Source of the DNA: Nitrososphaeraceae archaeon
GTDB lineage: Archaea > Thermoproteota > Nitrososphaeria > Nitrososphaerales > Nitrososphaeraceae
Direction of reading: 5' to 3'
Assembly: GCA_031316115.1 (NCBI GenBank)
Contig: JALDRC010000007.1
Coordinates: 62,001 to 126,000 of the forward strand
Length of the DNA stretch: 64,000 nt
The first letter of the stretch is position 1. The number at the start of each line of letters is the position of its first letter. Shown here piece after piece: positions 1-8,704 of this stretch. The notes beneath the pieces are model-generated. The model did no database searches. It was given only the letters and a program-made list of their open reading frames with translations, and was not told where the DNA came from. Both the position numbers and the translations under genes were made by a program.

Positions 1-2
1 AT

Positions 3-194
3 GCTGTAGTATATTTTAAAGCTGGTTCAAACAAACTATATTATCAATGTATTGAAATTGCATGTCAAGAATTAAATTTAAAATTTATATCATTTGGCAA
101 TCGTTGTATGGAAGGTATTGGTTATGTCGATAAAGTATTAGACCTATGTGAAAAACAAAGATTTCTAGAAATATCAAATTTGATTAAAAGATAA
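3..194 (+). CDS. 3' end of a hypothetical protein gene (start outside window)
   Basis: An open frame runs from the window edge to a TAA at 192-194 and gives about 63 residues, beginning AVVYFKAGSNKLYY and ending EISNLIKR. The composition is that of a normal folded protein, with aromatic residues and cysteines spread evenly. No upstream part is visible, so no domain can be named. I infer it is the C-terminal end of a real gene because no other frame is open here and the codon use matches its neighbours. Confidence 0.45.
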   Translation, partial: AVVYFKAGSNKLYYQCIEIACQELNLKFISFGNRCMEGIGYVDKVLDLCEKQRFLEISNLIKR

Positions 195-677
195 TCTGTA
201 TTTATTTATAAATTATAATAAAATTAAAATTCTATATATCTTCTAAACCAAGAGAATGTTTGGAGAATATGTTGGCTGTTATTAGATTAAAGTACAATAT
301 AAGAGAAATAATACTGAAAGCATTATTGTATAACTTGTTTCAAATTAATCCCATCAAATATTTACATAACGTCAGAATAAACATTATTATTCACGTGATA
401 TGAGTCCAACAAATAATTGTAAGTCAAATGTCATTACCAATGGCATAACATCATTGCCTAAACCTCCTAACTATATATTAGAATTGAAATTTATTATTTT
501 GTTCTTCACACAATGAGAGAAAAAGCAAGTATATCCATTTTTTTTGATTCGAGAAATCAATTTGTTCATCTCCTGGATTCACGAAGTAAAACTAACGTTA
601 TCATATAAGTTTAAAAAAATGGACACAATATCTATAATATCTTTAAAACTTTCAAAAAAAATAAAAACTAAAAAAAG
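195..677. other. Gene-free AT-rich stretch
   Basis: All frames are closed by frequent stops and no RNA fold is obvious. It separates the partial gene at the left edge from a convergent gene ending at 678, so it probably holds only two transcript ends. Confidence 0.4.
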
Positions 678-1337
678 TTAGTGGCGTTTGTCCTTCTTAT
701 ACTGGTTTATGTCATTGTTATCAATGCTGCTGCTGAAACTTCTGTCTTTGTCCTTCCAATAGTGGTCGTCATCATGGTAATCTCTGTCTTTTCTGTCATC
801 CCTATCCTTCCAAAAGTCATTGTCCTTCCAATCATGGTCATCGTGGTCATCATCGTAGTCGTGATGGTCGTCATCATCTTCGTAGATTTTTATCGTGTAG
901 TCTTTGTCCCACCAATCATCGTCATAGTCATCATCTTCGTAGATTTTTATCGTGTAGTCTTTGTCCCACCAATCATCGTCATAGTCATCATCATCATAAT
1001 AATAGTAGTAGTCATAGCCATATGGCAACGGATAAGGATAGGTGTCATCTGGGAATATCTGTCCCGGATATGGATAAAGATAGGGATAAGGATAGGGATA
1101 AGGATAGATCGGTTGTTGCTGCTGCGGTTGCTGCTGTTGTTGATTTGGAAACATTTCATTGTAAAGTTTCATATAATACATGAATAGTTCGAAATCTTCT
1201 TTTGTTACGTTTTTCGGGATTTGTGGGATTTGATTGGGAATGGTTATCTGTGCTTTGGTAACGGTGATTGTTGTTGTCATCATCAAGACAATACAAGTCA
1301 GCAAAAGACCGAACGCAATTCTATACATTTTTTGCAT
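678..1337 (-). CDS. Secreted low-complexity protein rich in Asp, Tyr, Trp and Lys
   Basis: A 219-residue protein with an N-terminal hydrophobic signal segment (about residues 5-28, ending VTKA). A short folded-looking part follows (30-65), then a poly-Gln/Pro patch, a PYPYPY tract, and a long acidic tail made of D, Y, W, K and H. The tail contains two perfect copies of a 19-residue unit with core WWDKDYTIKIYE, then a stretch of D/H/K/W. It carries no enzyme motif I recognise. The acidic aromatic tail would be disordered and highly charged, and could bind metal ions or mineral surfaces, but that is inference. The opposite strand (681-1187) is also open, only because GAT/TAT repeats lack stops on both strands. 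Confidence 0.7.
   Translation of the reverse strand: MQKMYRIAFGLLLTCIVLMMTTTITVTKAQITIPNQIPQIPKNVTKEDFELFMYYMKLYNEMFPNQQQQQPQQQQPIYPYPYPYPYLYPYPGQIFPDDTYPYPLPYGYDYYYYYDDDDYDDDWWDKDYTIKIYEDDDYDDDWWDKDYTIKIYEDDDDHHDYDDDHDDHDWKDNDFWKDRDDRKDRDYHDDDHYWKDKDRSFSSSIDNNDINQYKKDKRH
881..994 (-). repeat. 57-bp tandem repeat, two copies, inside the Asp/Trp-rich secreted protein
   Basis: The unit starting at 881 recurs at 938 with only the last bases changed. It keeps the reading frame (19 codons) and encodes the unit with core WWDKDYTIKIYE. Partial similarity continues on both sides (runs of GAT/GAC codons), so copy number probably varies between strains. Confidence 0.85.
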
Positions 1338-1742
1338 TTCGAGTCCATCTCCAAAAAAATATTTGGCAGTCTGTCGCTGGGTGTTCCATATATAAGAATC
1401 TAGTCAGAGATTCAGTTTTAATCGAGCTATTATAGAGTTGAAAGATACAACCAGAAGTTGAAAATAGAAACCAGACCAAAGTTTTAATCGAACTATATAA
1501 TCTACCCCATATTTTAAAAAGATTTAAAAAAACTCTAAATACGTCATTAACTATAACTGGTACTATGACAGAATCAGTTGTCTGTCGAACCGAGCATTCA
1601 AATCTCATCTCCTCCATTATATTCACAGATTTATAGGCATTAGATCAATATCAATAACAAAAATAATAATAAAAAGAACTAATAGATATCATACAAGACA
1701 ATATATAATACTTTTATTTCAAGTCTGTATTTAACTAACTTT
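1338..1742. other. Intergenic region with two near-identical 17-mers
   Basis: The stretch lies upstream of the leftward secreted-protein gene and of the rightward gene at 1743. It contains AGTTTTAATCGAGCTAT at 1414-1430 and the same sequence with one change (AACTAT ending) at 1480-1496, in direct orientation 66 bp apart. They could be operator repeats for the leftward gene; nothing else is visible. The open frame 1321-1626 on the minus strand looks non-coding. Confidence 0.35.
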
Positions 1743-2033
1743 ATGCCAAATGAAGATATACAGTTCGATTCATTAGAAATGCTGTTTAAAACTCCAGAAG
1801 GAAGAGAAGTATTAGATATTTTTTTCTATACATGGGGGAGTACAGGAGATATTATTAAGGCTACAGATTATGCAAAAACAACAGCAGAAAAGGCTTTTGC
1901 TTCATCTATTCCTTTACAGATTGCAGGTGTTTTGGATTTATTTAAAATAATTGCTCTAGTAAACCGAGATTTATTAATAGAGATTGAAAAACTAGTTCTT
2001 GATTTGATAGGACGAAAAAAAGAGAAGGCTTAG
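1743..2033 (+). CDS. Small hypothetical protein
   Basis: A 96-residue, mostly helical protein with an ATG start. The N-terminal third is acidic. The middle has alternating Ala and Lys (AKTTAEKAFASS), and the C-terminal half is an amphipathic or hydrophobic helix (LDLFKIIALVNRDLLIEIEKLVLDLI) ending in a basic tail KKEKA. There is no signal peptide and no motif I can name. It stands alone between divergent or convergent neighbours. The regular codon use and helical periodicity make it likely to be real. Confidence 0.55.
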   Translation: MPNEDIQFDSLEMLFKTPEGREVLDIFFYTWGSTGDIIKATDYAKTTAEKAFASSIPLQIAGVLDLFKIIALVNRDLLIEIEKLVLDLIGRKKEKA

Positions 2034-2273
2034 AACTTATCCCAAAATTCTTCTCCTATAAACAATGACTATTTATTAATTCTACGAGACCAAAGTAGTT
2101 CTCATCTTTCTTTTCATACATTGTAAATAACTTTATAAATATATTATACCATGAATTTGTTCTATCTATTAGATATCTTCTTGCAAAATGATTTCTATGA
2201 TAATCAAATTGTAATTATGTTTTATCTTTAATCTATATAAATAAAGTATGAATTTCAAAAATTCATAACCCAA

Positions 2274-2498
2274 TTAATATGTTTTTATATCTTCATCTAA
2301 ATCCATATCATCTGCATCTACAATTATATCATTCTCCTCCTCATTCTCTTCTATCCGAGTATTTGACTCTCTAATATTAATAATTACAGACTTACCTTCA
2401 AATTTTGCAATATTATCAACTATTGCCTTTGGTATAGGAACTTTATTATTTTCTTCCTTTTTACCAATCTTTGTTCTGAAGGTTACATCTTCTACCAC
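2274..2498 (-). CDS. AbrB/SpoVT-like swapped-hairpin protein with acidic tail
   Basis: A 74-residue protein. Residues 1-47 fit the swapped-hairpin AbrB pattern: a beta strand (FRTKIG), then KVPIPKAIVDNIAKFEGKSV, then a hydrophobic strand (IINIRE). This is the arrangement of archaeal AbrB-type DNA-binding proteins and antitoxins. The last 25 residues are almost all Asp and Glu. No toxin partner lies next to it, so a role as a solitary regulator is more likely than a toxin-antitoxin pair. The family call comes from pattern alone. Confidence 0.55.
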   Translation of the reverse strand: MVEDVTFRTKIGKKEENNKVPIPKAIVDNIAKFEGKSVIINIRESNTRIEENEEENDIIVDADDMDLDEDIKTY

Positions 2499-2884
2499 AT
2501 TGGTTTTATAACGTGATCAAGTTTATAGTTATTACTGTAAAATAAGTGAACACTCCTCTATTTTTTGATGTCAATCCTTAGTTTGGAGTAACATATGACA
2601 AATATGAATCCTACATGTGTTAGGCGTAGATTCTAATTACAATCCACAATCTAGTATAGACTATTGATTATAAATTGAAATTATTGTCATAGTTCCTAGT
2701 TTAATATTTTTCATTTTTTAATTTAATAATACCAATTGAATTGAAATTATCATTACAAACAATATATGTGAAATTCATAGTTAGAATATAATTATCTATC
2801 AATTTCAATTTACCTATTCAGATAATAAGACTAAAGCTATTGCATATAAATATTAGATCGGTATAGCATTTTGTATCACGTTTA
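2499..2884. other. Gene-free AT-rich stretch
   Basis: It divides the divergent AbrB-like gene and the membrane protein at 2885, so it must contain both promoters. Many TATA-like runs occur and none can be singled out. I see no small ORF or RNA. Confidence 0.3.
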
Positions 2885-4264
2885 ATGAGGAATAGGTTAA
2901 CTATTACTAATGCAACAGATTTGTTCAATCGAATTTCTCAAAAATATATTTTTATTTTTATAACATTATCTTTATTATTATATTTTGACTCTTCGTATGT
3001 GGATCTTGAAGAAAGGTTCAATTTCTCGTCAAATAAAGAATATAATATCGGTATTTTTATAATTTTCGTAAGTATCTTTATATTTATTAATTTACTATTG
3101 ATATTCACTATAAAGACTATCTTTTTAAAGCAATATGGCATCATAGAAACAAAAATAAGAATTATAAATAATTTCGTTGTTATTTATCTAATTCTAAGTA
3201 TTATATTAATTACACTTCTTGTTTATGAGATGATTTTATTAAATAGTTACCATATATATTTGCTTTATTCTTTATTAATTATCTCTTATTTCACTGCTTT
3301 TTATTTTAGCATAGGGGGAACAATAAAATTTGTAAAATGGTTTAAATTGAATAGAGATAAATTATTATTAGTATATTCTATATCTTTTATTAGTTTTTCT
3401 GTATTAGTTATTTTATCGTTACTCTATACCCTTACTGAACTTCAACAGGTTCCTGAAATAGTAACACCAACAGAATTAAAAAGAACTATTCATGCAGTGT
3501 CAGTTGATCTTTCTGAGATTTATCCATTTTATAGGATATCATTCCTCATAACTTTTTGTTCTTTATGGACTTTAACTGCTTTTCTATTATATGATTATCT
3601 AGGAAGAGATAATCGAGTAAAATTCTGGCTAATTTTATCTATTCCTATAGTAATTTTTCTGATAGAGTTTTTTCCAGTTACATTGAAACTTATGATGAGT
3701 TTATATCTATTAAATCCTTCTCTTTTGTTACCAATTTATACAATAATTACTACAATTACTACTTTTATAGGTGCTGCCATAGTTAGTATAACATTTTGGC
3801 TACTAGTAAGAAAAATAGAAAATAAAGGATTCAAGAACTACTTGATGTTAGTTGCATTTGGATTATTACTTGTTATTACATCAACACAAGAAACTAATTT
3901 TCCTCGTTTTCTTTTTCCTCCATTTGGTCTTATTACAATTCTCTTTATTGGAATAGCAATATATTTATTTTTTATAGGATTCTATTCTGCATCACTTCAT
4001 ATCGGTAAGGATATATCTTTGGTTAAAAGTTTCGCAAATCGATTGTATCAGTATGACTTTTTTAGAAATATAGCAAAGTCACAATTGGAACAGGAAATTA
4101 AACAGGTAATACCTAAAATTCTGCAAAGTAGTGAATTTATTTTAACACAGAAAGGAAAACAGGAAAATGAACTTGAAAAAGAAAATATTGAAAAGCTTTT
4201 TCAAATTGTAAGAAGAGAGATAGAAGATAAAACAGCAGGATATGAAAATAATAAAGATTTGTAA
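2885..4264 (+). CDS. Multi-pass membrane protein of unknown function
   Basis: 459 residues, ATG start. Between residues 20 and 375 there are about ten hydrophobic segments separated by short charged loops. One longer outside-type loop (about 185-215) contains EIVTPTELKR and SEIYPFYR. The last 80 residues are soluble and helical, with many Lys and Glu (QLEQEIKQVIPKIL), and are probably cytoplasmic. No transporter or enzyme signature is recognisable. It is followed after 72 bp by a secreted protein on the same strand, so the two may form one transcription unit. Confidence 0.65.
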   Translation: MRNRLTITNATDLFNRISQKYIFIFITLSLLLYFDSSYVDLEERFNFSSNKEYNIGIFIIFVSIFIFINLLLIFTIKTIFLKQYGIIETKIRIINNFVVIYLILSIILITLLVYEMILLNSYHIYLLYSLLIISYFTAFYFSIGGTIKFVKWFKLNRDKLLLVYSISFISFSVLVILSLLYTLTELQQVPEIVTPTELKRTIHAVSVDLSEIYPFYRISFLITFCSLWTLTAFLLYDYLGRDNRVKFWLILSIPIVIFLIEFFPVTLKLMMSLYLLNPSLLLPIYTIITTITTFIGAAIVSITFWLLVRKIENKGFKNYLMLVAFGLLLVITSTQETNFPRFLFPPFGLITILFIGIAIYLFFIGFYSASLHIGKDISLVKSFANRLYQYDFFRNIAKSQLEQEIKQVIPKILQSSEFILTQKGKQENELEKENIEKLFQIVRREIEDKTAGYENNKDL

Positions 4265-4336
4265 ATAGTAGTATCTAGATATCCTTAATTGAAAAAATAG
4301 AAAAACTTAATATTAAAAATAAAATATTAACAATAG

Positions 4337-5086
4337 ATGAAAATCTCTGAAAAAATAATATTCATGTGTTTATTATCGTTAATTTTTACATTTTTACTTT
4401 TATCTTTCACAAATGTGTTAGCAATAGAATCCAAAAATGTCTCAACAATAGAATCACTAGACGATTATGTTTTTCCTCCAGACTCTGAACCATATGGACA
4501 AACCTATGGCGAATTGGAGGCTAAGTTTTGGGAATTACATGTTAATCTTGATCCAGACAAATCACCTGCTTCCCCCACTTATCAGCCTACTGAATGTCTA
4601 TTGTTACAAGATGACAATATGACCTTTCTTTCTGATTTTTATAGTGAAATAGAATATCGTAATTATGAATGTAAAATTTCTCAAATTCCATTTGCAATTC
4701 CTGCATTAACAGAAGGGTGTAGTTATGGAGATTTTGAAAACCCAAATGACAAGATGATAGAAGATTGCATTAGATCGCATAATCCATATGCAATAGTTAC
4801 AGTGACAATAGATGGGAAAGAAATACCAGATATTGATAGATTTAGAATTACATCAGATTGGTTTATTTTAAATGTTACAAATAAAGAGAATGTTTATGAT
4901 ATTAAACCTGGATCACATAAAGCAAAGATAGATGCTATAATGCCAATCATTAAACCACTTCCTCCTGGTATTCATGAAATAAGAACGGAAGTATTCCAAG
5001 ATGTTCCGTCCATAATTATGAGTGATGTTCCATTACATCGTGTAATAACTTATAAGTTAATCGTTGAATCAGTTCTGAATAACTAA
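4337..5086 (+). CDS. Secreted protein of unknown function
   Basis: 249 residues. A signal peptide is clear: basic start MKISEK, hydrophobic core to about residue 28, and a cleavage-like VLAIES. The mature part begins with FPPDSEPYGQTYGELEAKFWELHV and has several conserved-looking cysteines (near 87, 113, 129 and 144) that could form disulfides outside the cell. It ends in beta-like segments (HEIRTEVFQDVP). The YGELEAKFWEL segment suggests a defined extracellular family, but I cannot name its function. It lies just downstream of the membrane protein at 2885. Confidence 0.65.
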   Translation: MKISEKIIFMCLLSLIFTFLLLSFTNVLAIESKNVSTIESLDDYVFPPDSEPYGQTYGELEAKFWELHVNLDPDKSPASPTYQPTECLLLQDDNMTFLSDFYSEIEYRNYECKISQIPFAIPALTEGCSYGDFENPNDKMIEDCIRSHNPYAIVTVTIDGKEIPDIDRFRITSDWFILNVTNKENVYDIKPGSHKAKIDAIMPIIKPLPPGIHEIRTEVFQDVPSIIMSDVPLHRVITYKLIVESVLNN

Positions 5087-5496
5087 TATTATTTTGGTTT
5101 TGATTGTGGTTAGTTATTTCTTCGATAATTATTGGTATTATATATCTATGTTTAAATATTAATTAAGTTATAATTTTCTGACATAATTGTAGTAGAAGAA
5201 TGTTTTAATATTTGATAGTAGAACCACATTTGATGAATAAGGGTTTGAGTCCCACTCCCGGTGTTTTACTTTGGGATTTGTACAGTAATTTTATTAGTAT
5301 GTTTGAGGATATTATTATTGTAAATAATAAGAAATGAATGGAGAAGAAATGGTATTACCAATAATGAATTCTCCAAGATCAGGTGAATGTGGATATAAAT
5401 GATGATTTCTAGTTTTAACTAAAGAAATGGAAATCTATCATTTATATTGGTAGAATTTTAAATTATTAAATAAATATGTATTAATAACCACAAAAA
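5087..5496. other. Intergenic region containing a tRNA 3'-end-like fragment
   Basis: Convergent gap between the secreted protein and cbtA. Apart from the tRNA-like stretch at 5239-5262 described separately, it is plain AT-rich sequence with no ORF. Confidence 0.4.
5239..5262 (+). other. tRNA 3'-end remnant (T-arm plus acceptor-like tail)
   Basis: The sequence AAGGGTTTGAGTCCCACTCC followed by CGGT is unusually G/C-rich for this region. It resembles a tRNA T-loop (TTTGAGT) with flanking stem bases and the 3' side of an acceptor stem. No matching 5' half (a CCGGGA-like acceptor strand, D-arm or anticodon arm) lies upstream, and the T-stem pairs imperfectly. A displaced tRNA 3' end of this kind is typical of one attachment site left by an integrated element. 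Confidence 0.35.
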
Positions 5497-6228
5497 TTAT
5501 GCCGTTTTTAATTGTGTTTTATCGTATGGTTTTAGTTTTTCCCATAATATTCCAAATGTTATCCCTAATACTATCCAGAAAGTAGTCATTGTAAACATAC
5601 TTGCTAATCTAAATCCATTAACTAAATCCATAGGTGCAGTGATCTCATCTGGATTAGAAGGCATTGCAATAAAAGATACTATCATTATTCCTGCGTAAAT
5701 ACCTGACACTATAGATATCTTAATAGTTGGTGATTTGGTTGTCATCTTGTTATATAAAATTGATAATACTAATGCAGATATTCCTGATATAAATATAAAT
5801 GAAATATACAATAATTGTCTATATTCTATTGTCTCTGGGTCTCCTACAGTAGGAGGATTTGCTGGATATTTTATTAGTGGTAACATAAATATAACTAACC
5901 ACAAAATACCTGAGAATATCATAGCTTTCTTTATGCTAGAACCTGAAATAAGTTTTCTACCAAAGACAAAAACTATTCCCAATAATGATCCAAATGCCAT
6001 TCCGAATACAGCTCCAGCAAATATCTCTCCACCTTTTTGCCAAAATCTATAATTATCCTGTTCTTGTGGATTTACTGTTTCACCGGCTTCAATTGTATTT
6101 TGTACCTCAATTCCTATCGCTTCATCTAGATAAGGTTCTACTAATACTAGATTAATTAGACCTAAAATTATTCCTGCAATAGCTCCGGATACTATAGCTA
6201 CAACAAGAAAAGATAAACTATCTATAAT
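5497..6228 (-). CDS. cbtA: CbtA-like cobalt transporter subunit, start codon unclear
   Basis: An integral membrane protein of about 243 residues. The frame contains an N-terminal membrane segment (SLSFLVVAIVSGAIAG), the motif EPYLDEAIGIE typical of CbtA, and about four more hydrophobic segments. It is paired with cbtB 44 bp upstream, and CbtAB proteins are predicted cobalt-uptake systems. An in-frame ATG occurs only at 6000, which would remove the first segment and the motif. Upstream the frame is open to a TGA at 6232-6234 but offers only ATT (6226-6228) or ATA, with GGTGA just before them. Either a non-ATG start is used or a 1-bp indel separates the ATG at 6236-6238 from the frame. Confidence 0.75.
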   Translation of the reverse strand: MIDSLSFLVVAIVSGAIAGIILGLINLVLVEPYLDEAIGIEVQNTIEAGETVNPQEQDNYRFWQKGGEIFAGAVFGMAFGSLLGIVFVFGRKLISGSSIKKAMIFSGILWLVIFMLPLIKYPANPPTVGDPETIEYRQLLYISFIFISGISALVLSILYNKMTTKSPTIKISIVSGIYAGIMIVSFIAMPSNPDEITAPMDLVNGFRLASMFTMTTFWIVLGITFGILWEKLKPYDKTQLKTA

Positions 6229-6272
6229 AAATCACCATTTCAATCAATCTAGAAATTTGTTATTTTGTCAGA

Positions 6273-6488
6273 TTAATGGCATGGAAATCCTGCTGCATGT
6301 CTCATATCATGGAACAATTCATGAACGTAAAGATCCTCAAATGCTTTTTCACCTTGAACTATACTAAAGAGCTGTCCCTGATCATAGCCAACAATAAATA
6401 AACCAAATAATAACATGAATACTAGTAAACCTATTGCAGCCTTCGGGATTTTGCTATCATAGGTTTGTACCTGTTCTCTTACAGACAT
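6273..6488 (-). CDS. cbtB: CbtB-like cobalt transporter subunit
   Basis: A 71-residue protein when started at MSVREQ; an upstream in-frame ATG at 6563 would add 25 residues that look unrelated. It has one membrane span (AAIGLLVFMLLFGLFIVGYD) and the C-terminal signature of CbtB, HELFHDMRHAAGFPCH, whose histidines and final Cys-His are probable metal ligands. It is followed by cbtA on the same strand, as in known cbtBA operons, and faces the regulator at 6607 across 118 bp, which must hold both promoters. CbtB is thought to bind cobalt outside the membrane and to act with CbtA. Confidence 0.85.
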   Translation of the reverse strand: MSVREQVQTYDSKIPKAAIGLLVFMLLFGLFIVGYDQGQLFSIVQGEKAFEDLYVHELFHDMRHAAGFPCH

Positions 6489-6606
6489 TTTAGAAGCTAA
6501 TAGTAAATCACTAATATATAAATAGTTGTATAGATTGTCCAACAACACCTTATCATCTAGCATACATTTACATACATGAATTTACAATACTGTAGTAAAA
6601 TTACCA

Positions 6607-7251
6607 ATGCACACATATGTCAAATTGTTAGAAAAAATAGCTGACAAATATGCACCATCCAGACAGCTTTCCTTTGGTGTAGGACATATTTTCAAAGCAT
6701 TGCAGCTTGCCAAACTTAACAGGCATGTTAGTAGAGATTTACTTGAAAAGGAACTAGCATTGGGAGGGGGTTCTATCAAAACCTTAGTCAAACATTTAAA
6801 GTCTACAGATATGATTAAAACAAGTAATGCCGGTACAATTTTAACGGACAAGGGAGAAAAAATAATTTCTCAAATATTGTTATATATTCCAAAAGAGGTA
6901 ATTATTCCAAAAAGTTCTATAACGGTAGGAAAATTCAACTATGCAGTATTAGTAAAAAATAGTAAAAATTATATCCGATATGGAATAGAGCAAAGAGATA
7001 TTGCTATAAAATCAGGAGCTACTGGGGCTACTACTTTGATATTTAAAGGTGGCAAATTCTTTGTACCTAAAACCAATATCGATGCATTAGCAGCCGAATC
7101 AAATATACGAAAAATTTTGATAGAAAATCTACAACCAGATAACAGTGATGTAATAATAATTGGTACTGACACTTCCAGCATGGAAAATGCAGAGATAGCA
7201 GCAAAAAATGCAGCACTTTTTACAATTACCAATCATATCAAACATCAATAA
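6607..7251 (+). CDS. DUF4443-type HTH regulator, divergent from cbtBA
   Basis: 214 residues. The N-terminal half is a winged-helix-like region: LLEKIADKYAPSRQLSFGVGHIFKAL, a helix pair, then GGSIKTLVKHLKSTDMIKTSNAGTILT, i.e. recognition helix and wing. The C-terminal half (about 100-210) is an alpha/beta domain with a glycine-rich GATGATTLIFKGGKF segment and VIIIGTD, which could bind a small ligand. This arrangement fits archaeal DUF4443 proteins. Its position back to back with cbtBA suggests control of cobalt uptake in response to cobalt or a corrinoid; that is inference from position. Confidence 0.65.
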   Translation: MHTYVKLLEKIADKYAPSRQLSFGVGHIFKALQLAKLNRHVSRDLLEKELALGGGSIKTLVKHLKSTDMIKTSNAGTILTDKGEKIISQILLYIPKEVIIPKSSITVGKFNYAVLVKNSKNYIRYGIEQRDIAIKSGATGATTLIFKGGKFFVPKTNIDALAAESNIRKILIENLQPDNSDVIIIGTDTSSMENAEIAAKNAALFTITNHIKHQ

Positions 7252-7312
7252 ATAATTAGACCGCCGCCTCTCATCCAGAATCACCAGAAATATGAAAAAG
7301 TTCTACTCGAAC

Positions 7313-8015
7313 TTATACTAAGGTATTTAAAAGAGATGCTAATTCTTCTGGAACTGTTATCATAGCATCATGACCTGTATCAATTTCATGATAATCCCAT
7401 TCTTTATTTGATTTAACTTTTTTTGCTATGAATTGTGATTCTTTATATTTAGTACAGGAAATATAACTTTTAGATATCATTCTTGCTTCTGGATTTTTTA
7501 TTTGTATAGGTTGATCATGAGTATGCCATGGCATAGGAGTAAGTCTCTCCTTCATCCATTTAAGATCAGAATTTTTAACTCCCCATATTTCAGGTTCATA
7601 TGGAGCTACTAACCATCCTTTACCTTTCTCATCAAACAATCGTTTCTTAAAAATTTCTTCTAATCCAGGTAAAATATCAAAAATAGTTTTATTATTTTCT
7701 GGTATACAGGCACCAAGGAAAACTAATCTTTTAATTCTTCTTGGGATGATTTCTGCAACTCCTCTGATTACTGCACCTCCATAACTGTGGCCTACAAGTA
7801 TTATGTTTTTAAGATCCTGATAATAGATTAATTGAGATATATCTTGTATGTGAGTATCTAAGGATATATTCTTAGAAATCAAGTGGCTTTTTTCACCTAA
7901 TCCAGTGAGAGTAGGAAAATAAACTTCATGACCATATTTTCTTAAATAAGGTGACATTTTTTTTCCAACACCATCCACCATGCCAAGACCCATGAACTAG
8001 TACAAAATTTGCCAT
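7313..8015 (-). pseudogene. Alpha/beta hydrolase gene with an A8-run frameshift
   Basis: The main frame (7313-7993) holds the nucleophile motif GHSYGG, the acid region and a C-terminal catalytic His in DTGHDAMI, so it is an esterase-like alpha/beta hydrolase. It lacks the first strand and oxyanion loop. These are encoded in another frame from an ATG at 8013-8015: MANFVLVHGSWHGGW, which contains the family HGxxHG motif. The two frames join at a run of eight A (minus-strand sense) near 7960-7967; seven A would restore one protein of about 233 residues. It is either a real frameshift or a homopolymer sequencing error. The intact protein would resemble small methylesterase-type hydrolases. Confidence 0.75.
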
Positions 8016-8430
8016 ATTGTTTGATAATTTTTTAATCATCTAAATATATCTGTCTTGATATATTATTTGTTCTAACATTACAATTTTAACATATATAGGC
8101 ATAGATAAGAAGTTTTAAATGAAAAGATATGTTATCAGGTAATCTAGAAATAGTAGTATGATATATGTTATTATGGACTATGCAAAACTAACAAGAAATT
8201 GATTAAAATTTATTGAACACTGAAACTGTGTCTATTCAACTCAAAACTTTAAATTTGTTTTTGATAATATTCATGAATATCGTTTGTAAGCAGTTTTCTT
8301 ATGTTTTCGATATAATTATCAGTTACTATAATGATATTTATAAACCTGTGAATGCAAGAAATGGATTTGAATCCCATCGTCTATATTGTATTAAACAGAA
8401 TTAAGATAATTTATCTAACTCTTAGAAACA
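8016..8430. other. Gene-free stretch upstream of broken hydrolase
   Basis: Open frames at 8213-8404 and 8352-8540 on the plus strand are rich in Ile/Tyr/Asn, have no coding character, and overlap a better minus-strand remnant. A short ATTTGAATCCCAT at about 8365 recalls a tRNA T-arm but has no other tRNA part. Confidence 0.3.
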
Positions 8431-8577
8431 TTATATTACTTGCTCAAAATCTTCTAAAGGTTCAAAATACCATTTTGTATATACATCTATTTGATATTCC
8501 TCTGCTTCAACTATTATTATCTTTCAATCAACTTCTTTAGACAGATCTTGAGCTTTGGAAACAATCCAATTAATCAT
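8431..8577 (-). pseudogene. Small ORF with one in-frame TGA
   Basis: From an ATG at 8575-8577 the frame reads MINWIVSKAQDLSKEVD, then TGA, then a continuous protein-like stretch containing IIIVEAEEYQIDVYTKW and ending EDFEQVI before TAA. The part after the stop alternates hydrophobic and charged residues as a beta-hairpin would and looks like genuine coding sequence. A single TGG-to-TGA change would explain it. I do not recognise the 48-residue protein. It lies in a run of other damaged genes. Confidence 0.4.
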
Positions 8578-8704
8578 AATAATTTCTATGTCTCCCTTCC
8601 TTCATTGAATTCTCTAATCTGGCTTTTCTGTTGTATCTATTCAGATTAAGTCAAATAGCAAAGTAAATAATGATGATCGAATGGTTATATAATATATTTA
8701 TTAT

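Noticed and set aside
681..1187. Long plus-strand ORF of a hydrophobic Val/Ile protein
   Set aside because: It is the exact antisense of the Asp/Tyr repeat tail of 678-1337; GAT/GAC/TAT repeats read as ATC/GTC/ATA without stops. The minus-strand protein has a signal peptide and ordered domains.
8355..8385. tRNA-like ATTTGAATCCCAT near 8365
   Set aside because: Only a loop-like string without stems, anticodon arm or acceptor; weaker than the fragment at 5239.
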